Positions 1 to 6,423 of a DNA stretch of 8,856 nt are shown piece after piece. A program made the translations under genes and the position numbers. Within the stretch, counting starts at the first letter, position 1. Each line of letters starts with the position of its first letter. The stretch is from Candidatus Moraniibacteriota bacterium (GTDB lineage Bacteria > Patescibacteriota > Minisyncoccia > CAIUEV01 > JAHKAQ01): positions 1 through 8,856 of the forward strand of contig WJJX01000071.1 in NCBI GenBank assembly GCA_014729445.1, given 5' to 3'. The notes below the pieces were generated by a model that had not been told where the DNA came from, did no database searches, and was given only the letters and a program-made list of their open reading frames with translations.

Positions 1-618
1 GTTATCCTATTTGTTCTGTCTTTTTATCCTCAGATTTTGAAAATCGATCTGCCAAGCCGAAGGGTGGTAAATTATTTGGTGGTGCCTTTCTCGATTTTAA
101 GTGCCTATTTTATTTTTTATTTATTTTATTACATCCAAAAAAAAATAAACAAAAATTTGGCCATAGGCCTTATTTTATCGATTTCGATCGCCGTATTCAT
201 AAACGGTTATGCCGATTCGATAACCTATTTTACAATCGACAATCAGTATCAGGAGAGTGTTAACTTATATCATGCCGCAAGATATCTTAGAGAAAACACC
301 CGATCCAGCGATAAAATTTTGAAAGATCATGCGAACTTAAAGGCGGACAGTTTTTTAAAATATTTTTTTCAACGAGGCTACGACTATGTTTTATCAAGGA
401 CTTTCGATTATAAGTATGAGCAGAATAAAAGGGAGCAATGCACCTACTTAATGGCCACTCAGCCCGACACCGAACAAGGAAAAAAATGTTATTCCAAAAC
501 AGACACCAGATATGTGATTTTAAAGAAAGACGAGGATAATTTATTTTTTGATTTTTCCGAAAATTTTAATAAAATTTACGATAGTGACGCCGTAGTTATC
601 TATATGAGAAAAGGTTGA
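1..618 (+). CDS. C-terminal part of a polytopic membrane protein, probably a GT39/STT3-like glycosyltransferase (5' end outside window)
   Basis: The reading frame is open from base 1 with no upstream stop, so this is the 3' end of a longer gene; the TTG at 37 is an internal codon, not a convincing start. The visible part begins with the tail of one hydrophobic helix. Next come a short loop with PSRR, a long helix (VVNYLVVPFSILSAYFIFY), a basic loop QKKINKN, another helix (IGLILSISIAVFI), and a soluble C-terminal domain of about 130 residues with two cysteines that could pair. The basic loop suggests it is cytoplasmic, which puts the C-terminal domain outside the cell. This layout, and the final stretch predicting strands (DTRYVIL, DAVVIYM), resemble membrane glycosyltransferases of the GT39/STT3 type, which use polyprenyl-phosphate sugar donors. 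The catalytic N-terminal part is not visible, so the family call is inference. It ends with TGA, 33 bases before the next gene. Confidence 0.6.
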   Translation, partial: VILFVLSFYPQILKIDLPSRRVVNYLVVPFSILSAYFIFYLFYYIQKKINKNLAIGLILSISIAVFINGYADSITYFTIDNQYQESVNLYHAARYLRENTRSSDKILKDHANLKADSFLKYFFQRGYDYVLSRTFDYKYEQNKREQCTYLMATQPDTEQGKKCYSKTDTRYVILKKDEDNLFFDFSENFNKIYDSDAVVIYMRKG

Positions 619-651
619 ATTTTAAGATTTTTAAAAATAATTTTTTAAAAA

Positions 652-1017
652 ATGCCCAAACATAAAAAGGCCGACAATGAAAAAATTTTCCTTCTTTTTT
701 ATTTGGTTTTTATATTTTTAGCCGGCCTTTATCTTTTTTCGGTCGAGGCTTTAAACAATAATTATACCTTTAAAAAAAACTGGACAGTAGCCTATTTTGA
801 GAATCCTGATGGCAATGATTTGTCTTTTATTATTGAAAATTATGAAAATCTGGATATGGATTATAAATATTCGATAGTCGAACAAGGCAAAGTGCTGGAA
901 GAAGATACGGTTTTTGTTAAGGTGGGCGAAAAAGCCAAAGTGGAGCTCGAAAAAAAATACAACAATGCCGAAATTATTATTCGATTCAATGAGCAGCAGC
1001 GAATTTTAAAAAAATAA
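652..1017 (+). CDS. Small single-helix membrane-anchored protein of unknown function
   Basis: I do not recognise a named family with certainty. The 121-residue product has a short basic N-terminus (MPKHKKADNEK), one hydrophobic helix at about residues 12-31 (IFLLFYLVFIFLAGLYLF), and a hydrophilic domain of about 85 residues. That domain alternates hydrophobic and polar residues (SFIIENYE, YKYSIVEQG, DTVFVKVGEKAKVELE, EIIIRFN), as in a small beta-sandwich. The basic N-terminus followed by a helix predicts that the domain faces outside, anchored rather than cleaved. It follows the putative glycosyltransferase by 33 bases on the same strand, so the two are probably co-transcribed and may act together at the envelope. 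The beta domain vaguely recalls the C-terminal portion of DUF1616 proteins, but this is a weak impression. The start ATG follows an A/T-only leader without a Shine-Dalgarno sequence. It is a real gene by composition, spacing and the membrane-protein pattern. Confidence 0.7.
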   Translation: MPKHKKADNEKIFLLFYLVFIFLAGLYLFSVEALNNNYTFKKNWTVAYFENPDGNDLSFIIENYENLDMDYKYSIVEQGKVLEEDTVFVKVGEKAKVELEKKYNNAEIIIRFNEQQRILKK

Positions 1018-1034
1018 TAATTCTTATTGATAGG

Positions 1035-2147
1035 CTAGCTCTTTAAATTTTCTCTTAAAATACCGATAATTTTTTCCTTAGCCTCATCAAATTTTTTATC
1101 TATTTCAAAAATTAAAGCCTCGCCCCATTCAAGACCACCCAAAATGTCTTTTAATAAATATTGGTTGGCGTTTTGAATTAGACCTTGAGTTTTATCCTCC
1201 TTTTGCCATAGGAACATTAAGGTGTCTTTTTTATCATAAGTCAGTCGAATTTTTTCAAAAATGGAGCGCATTAAATTAACATCGAATTTTTGATCGATGA
1301 AATCTTTTTCATAGACTCTAGTCCAGCACAGATTAATGTCTTGTTCATAATTCATCCTGGCCATAATACGCCCCCATATTTTAACCGTACTGAAATTATT
1401 GCTTTTATATAAATGTTTGACTATTTCTTTTTGATCAGCGCCTTGTTCGATTAATCGGGCCGCCAGATTTAAAGTGGCGGGAGTGGTTTTGGGGCTTCTA
1501 AAGCTTTCAGTGGCTTCAAGAATTCCCGCATATAAGGCGCTTGCGGTATCTTTATCCAGAGGAATTTGATTTTTTATAAAAATGTCCGTTAAGATTTCGG
1601 TAATGCCCAAAGCTTTGATATCGACTATGTTTAACTGACCATACTGATCGTTTTCGATTTTATTGTCAATATTTACGATCGGTTTTTCGAAAAAAATATC
1701 GGTGTTTTTTTCAAAAATTCTGCCAAGATTATTCAATTCCGAAGCGGCTAAAGTAATTAAAAGATCGATCTTTTGTTGCCCTGGATGAAGGTAAAAATCC
1801 TTGGGGTTTATTTCTCCTTTGGCTGGAGTGACGTAAATATTTAATTTATTGCCTTCTCGTTCGTGTCTTACATTTTTGATTTCGTTTTTGGAAGTATCGA
1901 AACTGAAGACGAATTCCTTAAGATTCGGCAGGTCCTGTTTAATTTGATTGAAACCTTTAAGGAAAGCCAAAACACTGTTTTGTTTTCTGGGAGAGACTAA
2001 AAAAATTTGTTTGTCATTTTTTTTTAGATAAGAGTGTAAGGCTAAAGCGGCACAAACCGTTTCTTTTGTAGCGCTTTCCGACAAAGCAATTACAATGTTT
2101 TTCGCTTTCTCCAATTGTTTCAGAAAATCCCTTTTTATTTTTTTCAT
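1035..2147 (-). CDS. Degenerate DHH/DHHA1-fold protein (NrnA-like), probable pseudoenzyme
   Basis: The 370-residue product matches the DHH/DHHA1 layout of NrnA-type oligoribonuclease/pAp phosphatases. Fold-defining stretches remain: an ALALHSYL helix after motif I (residues 34-41), PIVNID then NDQYGQLNIVD (156-176), GIL-AT-SFR with SPKTTPATLNLAARLIEQGAD (208-238), and a C-terminal GG turn (337-338). The catalytic positions do not remain. Motif I HxxxDxD reads S23/T27/E29, the DHH triad (161-163) reads D-N-K, the Asp of the GILxDT motif is A212, and the GGGH substrate motif reads GGLE. Motif II is either D84 (FSFDTS) or A134 (ITLAAS), depending on where an insertion of about 50 residues (roughly 85-130) is placed. 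It is longer than typical NrnA (about 310-330). The frame is intact and the conserved scaffold argues against a decayed pseudogene. Enzymatic loss is inferred; a binding or regulatory role is possible. An in-frame TGA lies just upstream of the ATG. It is divergent from tsaE. Confidence 0.82.
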   Translation of the reverse strand: MKKIKRDFLKQLEKAKNIVIALSESATKETVCAALALHSYLKKNDKQIFLVSPRKQNSVLAFLKGFNQIKQDLPNLKEFVFSFDTSKNEIKNVRHEREGNKLNIYVTPAKGEINPKDFYLHPGQQKIDLLITLAASELNNLGRIFEKNTDIFFEKPIVNIDNKIENDQYGQLNIVDIKALGITEILTDIFIKNQIPLDKDTASALYAGILEATESFRSPKTTPATLNLAARLIEQGADQKEIVKHLYKSNNFSTVKIWGRIMARMNYEQDINLCWTRVYEKDFIDQKFDVNLMRSIFEKIRLTYDKKDTLMFLWQKEDKTQGLIQNANQYLLKDILGGLEWGEALIFEIDKKFDEAKEKIIGILRENLKS

Positions 2148-2180
2148 TTTGTATTTTTTTCATTTTTTTATCATCATGCT

Positions 2181-2209
2181 AGGATATCCAAAGCGATCTT
2201 AAACGTCAA
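2181..2209 (-). promoter_or_regulatory. Putative sigma70-type promoter for the DHH-like gene
   Basis: Read on the minus strand, TTGACG (2209-2204, five of six consensus bases) is followed after exactly 17 bases by TATCCT (2186-2181, four of six). Transcription would begin near 2174, giving a leader of about 27 bases before the ATG at 2147. Position, spacing and direction all suit the DHH-like gene. Matches of this quality also occur by chance in AT-rich DNA. Confidence 0.5.
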
Positions 2210-2211
2210 AA

Positions 2212-2239
2212 ATCAAATTTGATCGGGTGTATGATCAAA
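2212..2239. promoter_or_regulatory. Palindrome plus inverted repeat between divergent genes; candidate operator
   Basis: ATCAAATTTGAT (2212-2223) is a perfect 12-base palindrome. Overlapping it, TTTGATC (2218-2224) and GATCAAA (2233-2239) form a second inverted repeat separated by eight bases, so three half-sites of the ATCAAA type lie within 28 bases. The cluster sits two bases upstream of the -35 element of the leftward promoter and about 45 bases upstream of tsaE, a suitable place for a regulator of both directions. The core TCAAATTTGA recurs at 8788-8797. Function is inferred. Confidence 0.35.
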
Positions 2240-2247
2240 AGTTAGAT
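2219..2247 (+). promoter_or_regulatory. Weak candidate promoter for tsaE-rarA
   Basis: TTGATC (2219-2224) and TTAGAT (2242-2247) are spaced by 17 bases and would start transcription near 2254, about 28 bases before the tsaE ATG. The -10 match is poor (three of six). An alternative -10, TATGAT at 2230-2235 (five of six), lacks a -35 partner. Some rightward promoter must lie in this region because the upstream neighbour is divergent, but the exact site is uncertain. Confidence 0.25.
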
Positions 2248-2281
2248 CCCGGAGTAAATAATAATTTTAATTGAAATTTTA

Positions 2282-2707
2282 ATGTCAATAGTGAATAACC
2301 AGATAGAGTTTAAAGAGCTGGCTCTAAAAATTTTTACCCGAAATAAAAAGAAGCGCATTTTTTGTTTATACGGCGGATTGGGAGCGGGAAAAACCACTTT
2401 TACACAGGCTATCGCTAAAGCCTTGAAAATTGAAGGAACTGTAACCAGCCCCACTTTTAATATTATTAAGCAATATAAAATCCAATCCTCCAAAATTGAT
2501 TATAAGAATTTATACCATATCGATTGTTACAGACTCGAGGATGAAAAAGAAATTTTAAATCTGGGTTTTAGAGAGTTGGTCGAAGACAAGGCTTCTTTAT
2601 TGATTATCGAATGGGCCGACAAAATAAATAAAATTTTGCCCAAAAAGAGAATAGATGTTTACATTAAAATTCTTGATAATTTCAAAAGAGAAATAATTGT
2701 TAAGTAA
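2282..2707 (+). CDS. tsaE: tRNA t6A biosynthesis ATPase TsaE
   Basis: TsaE is the cytoplasmic P-loop ATPase that works with TsaB and TsaD to form N6-threonylcarbamoyladenosine at position 37 of ANN-decoding tRNAs, an essential modification in most bacteria. The 141-residue product has the full signature set: Walker A GGLGAGKTT (31-39), the TsaE-typical SPTF (56-59) ahead of a variable loop, HIDCYRL (79-85) with D81, and IIEWADKI (108-115) with E110/W111. Length is normal for the family (about 140-160). The ATG at 2282 is chosen because the only upstream in-frame codons before a stop at 2255 are not usual starts. GGAG at 2251-2254 is too far away to serve as its ribosome site. rarA begins 8 bases after the stop, so the two are co-transcribed. 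TsaB and TsaD are not in the window. Confidence 0.95.
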   Translation: MSIVNNQIEFKELALKIFTRNKKKRIFCLYGGLGAGKTTFTQAIAKALKIEGTVTSPTFNIIKQYKIQSSKIDYKNLYHIDCYRLEDEKEILNLGFRELVEDKASLLIIEWADKINKILPKKRIDVYIKILDNFKREIIVK

Positions 2708-2715
2708 ATCTAAAG

Positions 2716-3906
2716 ATGAAAACGGAAATTCAGGATAATCTTCCCTGGGCCGAAAAGTATCGGCCGAAAACCTTAAGCGCATTATTGGGGCAGGAGCATC
2801 TAACCGGTAAAAACAAGGTTATCTTTAATTTTATCTTTCAAGACAATCTTCCTTCAATGATTTTCTGGGGACCGCCCGGTTGCGGCAAAACAACTTTGGC
2901 TAACATCATTGCGCAAAAGACCAAATCCAATTTTATCAAATTTTCGGCCGCCACTTCCGGAATCCCTGAACTTAGAAAAATTCTTGAGAGAGCTAAGGAG
3001 GATTCGAGATTCAAAGAAAAAACCATCATTTTTATCGATGAAATTCATCGATTTAATAAAAAACAACAAGATATATTGTTGCCTCACTTAGAAGAGGGAG
3101 TCGCGACTTTGATCGGTGCTACCACTGAAAACCCGAGTTTTGAAATAAATTCCGCTCTTTTATCCAGAGCCAGGGTTTTTGTGCTAAAAAAAATTCAACC
3201 CCGAGAAATCGTAAAAATTCTCGAAAAGATCTTAAAAAAAGAAAGAATAAAAAAAATAGCTCCGGCATTATTGAATTTGATTGCCGATCTGTCCAATTAC
3301 GACGCGAGAGTAGCCATAAATTCGCTTGAAATTCTCGTTAAAAGCCGAAAAAAGCCGAGTAAATCTTTAGTAAGGGAAATATTTCAAAAGAGTCATTTAT
3401 TGTACGATAAAAAAGGGGAAGAGCATTATAATTTAATTTCGGCTCTCCATAAATCAATGCGAGTGGGGGATGAAAACGCTTCGCTTTATTGGCTTGCTAG
3501 AATGATGGAGGGAGGGGAAGAGCCGCTTTATATTGCCAGAAGACTGATTCGGTTCGCCTCAGAGGATATTGGACTGGCCAACAACAGCGCTTTATTATTG
3601 GCCGTTTCCACTTATCAAGCCTGTCATTACCTGGGCTATCCGGAATGCGATGTCCATTTAGCTCATTGTGTCGCTTATTTAGCCAAATCTAAAAAAGATG
3701 TAGCAGTTTATAAAGCTGTCAAAAAGGCTAGACACGATGTTAGAGAATTCGGTAGTTTGGAAGTGCCTTTATCAATTAGAAATGCACCGACAAAATTAAT
3801 GAAGGATCTGAATTACGGGAAGGATTATGTTTATCCTCCTGATTATAATTATAAAGTCAAAAAAAATTATCTGCCCAAAGAATTAAAAAAAAGAAAATAT
3901 CTGTGA
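2716..3906 (+). CDS. rarA: Replication-associated recombination protein A (RarA/MgsA), AAA+ ATPase
   Basis: RarA is a tetrameric AAA+ ATPase, related to clamp-loader subunits and RuvB, that acts at stalled replication forks and single-stranded DNA ends. The 396-residue product shows the opening PWAEKYRPKTL (10-20), Walker A GPPGCGKTT (52-60), Walker B IIFIDEIHRF (104-113), sensor 1 GATTENPSF (134-142), and the arginine-finger region SRARVF (150-155). The C-terminal MgsA-type tetramerisation region follows, with RFASEDIGLAN, a YPE motif and a closing YVYPPDYNY and YLPKEL. Length is typical for a member without extra N- or C-terminal domains. It lies 8 bases after tsaE in one transcription unit. 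Its TGA ends 4 bases from the end of the convergent ruvA, another recombination gene with an AAA+ partner. No RuvB is present here, and the sequence is clearly RarA rather than RuvB. Confidence 0.95.
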   Translation: MKTEIQDNLPWAEKYRPKTLSALLGQEHLTGKNKVIFNFIFQDNLPSMIFWGPPGCGKTTLANIIAQKTKSNFIKFSAATSGIPELRKILERAKEDSRFKEKTIIFIDEIHRFNKKQQDILLPHLEEGVATLIGATTENPSFEINSALLSRARVFVLKKIQPREIVKILEKILKKERIKKIAPALLNLIADLSNYDARVAINSLEILVKSRKKPSKSLVREIFQKSHLLYDKKGEEHYNLISALHKSMRVGDENASLYWLARMMEGGEEPLYIARRLIRFASEDIGLANNSALLLAVSTYQACHYLGYPECDVHLAHCVAYLAKSKKDVAVYKAVKKARHDVREFGSLEVPLSIRNAPTKLMKDLNYGKDYVYPPDYNYKVKKNYLPKELKKRKYL

Positions 3907-3910
3907 ATTT

Positions 3911-4510
3911 TTATTTCTTGCCTAGAATTTTCAAAGCCGCTTTTACTTTTTCGCCCACATCGGCTTGACCGGTTTCTTTTTCGGTTTTTTTCAGAGCCTG
4001 TCTGGCTTCGCTGTTGGAATAGCCTAAGGCCTCCAAAGCCTGCATTGCCTCAAGGTTCTTTGAATAAGTCTTTTGATTATTTTTTGGATCCGCAGTTTCA
4101 ACGGTGTTTAATCTTCCAAGTTTATTTTTTAATTCAAGAACTATTCTTTCGGCCGTCTTTTTACCTATTCCGGAAACTTGAGTCAGAATTGTATAATCGG
4201 ACATCTGGATTGATTCTTTTAATTCCCGGGGGCCGGCTTGCTCCAGGATTCCCAGAGCCCCCTTGGGGCCGATTCCGGAGATCGACAACAGAAGTTCGAA
4301 AAAGTCGGATTGTTCTTTACTTTCAAAGCCATATAGATTAAGCAGATTTTCTCGAACCACCAGACAAGTAAACAAATCCAAATTTTCCTTCAATTGAGTT
4401 TTGGCATAAAGATTATTAGTTACAAAAACATTTATTCCAATGCCTGAAACAAGTATCACTAAACTATTATCATTTTTTTCAACGACTTTGCCGATAATTC
4501 TTGAAAGCAT
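3911..4510 (-). CDS. ruvA: Holliday junction branch migration protein RuvA
   Basis: RuvA binds four-way DNA junctions as a tetramer and loads the RuvB motor for branch migration. All three domains are present in 199 residues, the normal length. They are the N-terminal OB fold (1-63, with VVREN and LYGF at 51-62), two helix-hairpin-helix motifs (SISGIGPKGALGIL at 76-89 and VSGIGKKTAERIVLELK at 112-128), a variable linker (about 133-150), and the C-terminal RuvB-binding three-helix domain (EAMQALEALGYSNSEARQAL, 154-173). At the acidic pin, E. coli has Glu55-Asp56; here E54 is followed by N55, so one acidic residue is missing. It is the last gene of the nusA-led run, 19 bases after clpP. RuvB and RuvC are not adjacent in this window. 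Confidence 0.95.
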   Translation of the reverse strand: MLSRIIGKVVEKNDNSLVILVSGIGINVFVTNNLYAKTQLKENLDLFTCLVVRENLLNLYGFESKEQSDFFELLLSISGIGPKGALGILEQAGPRELKESIQMSDYTILTQVSGIGKKTAERIVLELKNKLGRLNTVETADPKNNQKTYSKNLEAMQALEALGYSNSEARQALKKTEKETGQADVGEKVKAALKILGKK

Positions 4511-4529
4511 AGAAAAATTATTTTATATT

Positions 4530-5108
4530 CTAACGAGTAATTATTCTATCGATTACACCATAGTCTTTTGCTTCGCTGGCATTCATAAAAAAGTCTCTAT
4601 CGGTATCCTTTTCGATTTTTTTGATGTTTTGTTTGGTGTTTTGGGCCAAAATTTTATTTAATCGTTGTTTAACTTTTAGAATATGTTTGGCCGATATTTC
4701 GATATCCGAAGCCTGACCTTGGGCTCCTCCCATAACCTGGTGCAGCATTACCTCGGAATTGGGCAGAGCAAAACGTTTGCCTTTAGTGCCTGAAGAAAGC
4801 AGGAAGGCTCCCATACTGGCCGCAAGTCCGACACAAATGGTTGATACATCGCATTTAATGTATTGCATTGTGTCATAAACCGCCAAACCTGAAGTAACCG
4901 CTCCGCCCGGAGAGTTGATATAAAATTTGACATCCTCACCGGAATTTTGATTCTCCAAAAAAAGCAGCTGAGCGATAACAGAATTAGCTATTTGATCATT
5001 AATCGGCCCGCTTAAAAAAATTATCCTTTCTTTTAAAAGCCTTGAATAGATATCATAAGCTCGTTCTCCGTATTGGGATTTTTCGATAACCGTTGGTATT
5101 AAATTCAT
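4530..5108 (-). CDS. clpP: ATP-dependent Clp protease proteolytic subunit ClpP
   Basis: ClpP forms the barrel-shaped serine peptidase that degrades proteins unfolded by ClpX, ClpA or ClpC. The 192-residue product carries the complete catalytic triad in family-standard numbering: S98 in GLAASMGAF, H123 in VMLHQVMGG, and D172 in TDRDFF. Other hallmarks are the N-terminal LIPTVIEKS start, YSRLLKERIIFLSG (21-34) and the oxyanion strand NSPGGAVTSG (65-74). There is no long propeptide, and the protein starts almost directly at the mature sequence. The gene lies 6 bases after the trigger-factor stop. tig-clpP adjacency is the common arrangement, usually continued by clpX, but here ruvA follows and no clpX is in view, so the unfoldase must be encoded elsewhere. 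The start has only AT-rich sequence upstream and no Shine-Dalgarno match. Confidence 0.96.
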   Translation of the reverse strand: MNLIPTVIEKSQYGERAYDIYSRLLKERIIFLSGPINDQIANSVIAQLLFLENQNSGEDVKFYINSPGGAVTSGLAVYDTMQYIKCDVSTICVGLAASMGAFLLSSGTKGKRFALPNSEVMLHQVMGGAQGQASDIEISAKHILKVKQRLNKILAQNTKQNIKKIEKDTDRDFFMNASEAKDYGVIDRIITR

Positions 5109-5114
5109 AAATTT

Positions 5115-6401
5115 CTAAGTTAATCCTAATAATTCTTTTTTAATCCAATCAATAGCCATCTGATTTTTTACCAGCATTTTTGCATAGTCTTTTAAATACC
5201 TTTCATCTTTTAAATCGGGATTTTGCGTCTTAATAAGCTCCATTTTTTGAGCTATCTCCATTCTTTTGGGATTTAGTTTGTTTAAAGCCGCGATTTCTTT
5301 TAGAATTAAAGCTCCCTTGATTCGTTTTTGCGCGTCTTGCTCCCATTCTTTAAAAATTTCCTCCTTGGTTTTTTTTATGTGTTTAAAATAATCGGGCATA
5401 TCCAAGCCCATTTGCTTTACATTGGCTGTAAGTTCATTATACATTTTTTGTTTTTCCTCATCAATCATGGCTTGAGGAATTTCGGTTTTTACTTTTTCGA
5501 TAATTTGATTTAAAGCTTTGTCTAAGCTTTGGTTTATGGTTTTTCTTTCCTTTTCCTGTTTAAGATTTTCTTTGATATGATCCTTTAGATCCTGCAGCGA
5601 TTTATATTGACCGATTTCTTTAGCAAAATTGTCCTCAAGCTTTGGCAGCTGTCTTTCCTGAACCAGTTTCATTAAGACTTCAAATTCGACTTCTTTATCC
5701 GCCAGATTTTTGTCATGATACTTTGGGGGAAATTTTAATTTGAATTTTTTAGTCTCATTTTCTTTCATTCCGATTAACTTATCTTCAAATCCGGGCACCA
5801 GTTGATCTTTTGATTTTCCGATAGTTACCGGAAAATCTTTGGCTGAACCGTTTTCATAAGGAACTTTGTTTAAAAAAATTTTAAAATCGATTTCCACCCG
5901 ATCTCCTTTTTTAGCCGGTCTTTTGACCGTAACCAATTTGACTCTTGATTCTCTGATTCGTTCCAAGACATCATCAATTTCTTTTGATTCGATTTTAATT
6001 TTATTCAAGCTGGGTTTTTCAAACTTGATTTCTTTTAGATCCGGCATTTTCAATTTTGGGAAAACTGCGACTTCCACTTCAAAATCGAATTCATTGTCAA
6101 TTCCAGAAAAATTTTTACCCAGATCGATTTTAGGCGTTCCGATCGCTTTAATTTCATTATTTAAAATCGTTTTTACGTATTCCTTTTGAATTGCCGAATC
6201 TAAAACCTTTTCCATAAATTTTTGCTGGCCCATTTCTTCTTTAACTTTCTCTACCGGCGCTTTCCCGGGTCTGAATCCCTTAATCGGATTTTGAGTTGAA
6301 TAATCTTTGGCCGTCATTTCTTTATACTTTTCGATATCGTCTTTTGAGACTTTTACCTTGAATTTGACTTTTGATTTTGGTTGTTTTTCGATTTTAATCA
6401 T
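5115..6401 (-). CDS. tig: Trigger factor, ribosome-associated chaperone and peptidyl-prolyl isomerase
   Basis: Trigger factor docks at the ribosomal exit tunnel and shields nascent chains. In this 428-residue protein the N-terminal ribosome-binding domain includes the signature GFRPGKAP (42-49). The FKBP-like isomerase domain spans about 165-247 (KKGDRVEIDF, the VTIGKS and LVPGFEDKLIGM loop, then KFPPKYHD). The long helical C-terminal chaperone arms run from about 250 to the end and are rich in Lys and Glu. Length equals the usual 420-450, and all three domains are present in normal order. The ATG at 6401 gives the typical opening in which a beta strand begins within a few residues. It lies between ppaC (22-base gap) and clpP (6-base gap), so chaperone and protease subunits are made together. 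Confidence 0.95.
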   Translation of the reverse strand: MIKIEKQPKSKVKFKVKVSKDDIEKYKEMTAKDYSTQNPIKGFRPGKAPVEKVKEEMGQQKFMEKVLDSAIQKEYVKTILNNEIKAIGTPKIDLGKNFSGIDNEFDFEVEVAVFPKLKMPDLKEIKFEKPSLNKIKIESKEIDDVLERIRESRVKLVTVKRPAKKGDRVEIDFKIFLNKVPYENGSAKDFPVTIGKSKDQLVPGFEDKLIGMKENETKKFKLKFPPKYHDKNLADKEVEFEVLMKLVQERQLPKLEDNFAKEIGQYKSLQDLKDHIKENLKQEKERKTINQSLDKALNQIIEKVKTEIPQAMIDEEKQKMYNELTANVKQMGLDMPDYFKHIKKTKEEIFKEWEQDAQKRIKGALILKEIAALNKLNPKRMEIAQKMELIKTQNPDLKDERYLKDYAKMLVKNQMAIDWIKKELLGLT

Positions 6402-6423
6402 AATGGTAATACTTATTTTTAGC

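Noticed and set aside
37..39. TTG at 37 as the true start of the first gene
   Set aside because: The frame continues upstream to base 1 with hydrophobic membrane-helix codons, so the gene is truncated by the window edge.
1018..1034. A terminator between the convergent genes at 652-1017 and 1035-2147
   Set aside because: The 17 bases contain only a trivial GCTAGC palindrome at the edge and no stem with a T run.
2242..2493. Minus-strand open frame of 83 codons opposite tsaE
   Set aside because: It lies antisense to the Walker A region of a well-supported gene and reads as a typical antisense shadow without family motifs.
2838..3029. Minus-strand open frame opposite the rarA Walker A, reading LPQPGGP
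   Set aside because: The Pro/Gly run is the reverse complement of the GPPGCGKT P-loop codons, a familiar antisense artefact.
4045..4341. Plus-strand open frame inside ruvA
   Set aside because: RuvA in the opposite strand has all family motifs over this interval; the plus-strand product resembles nothing and has no start context.
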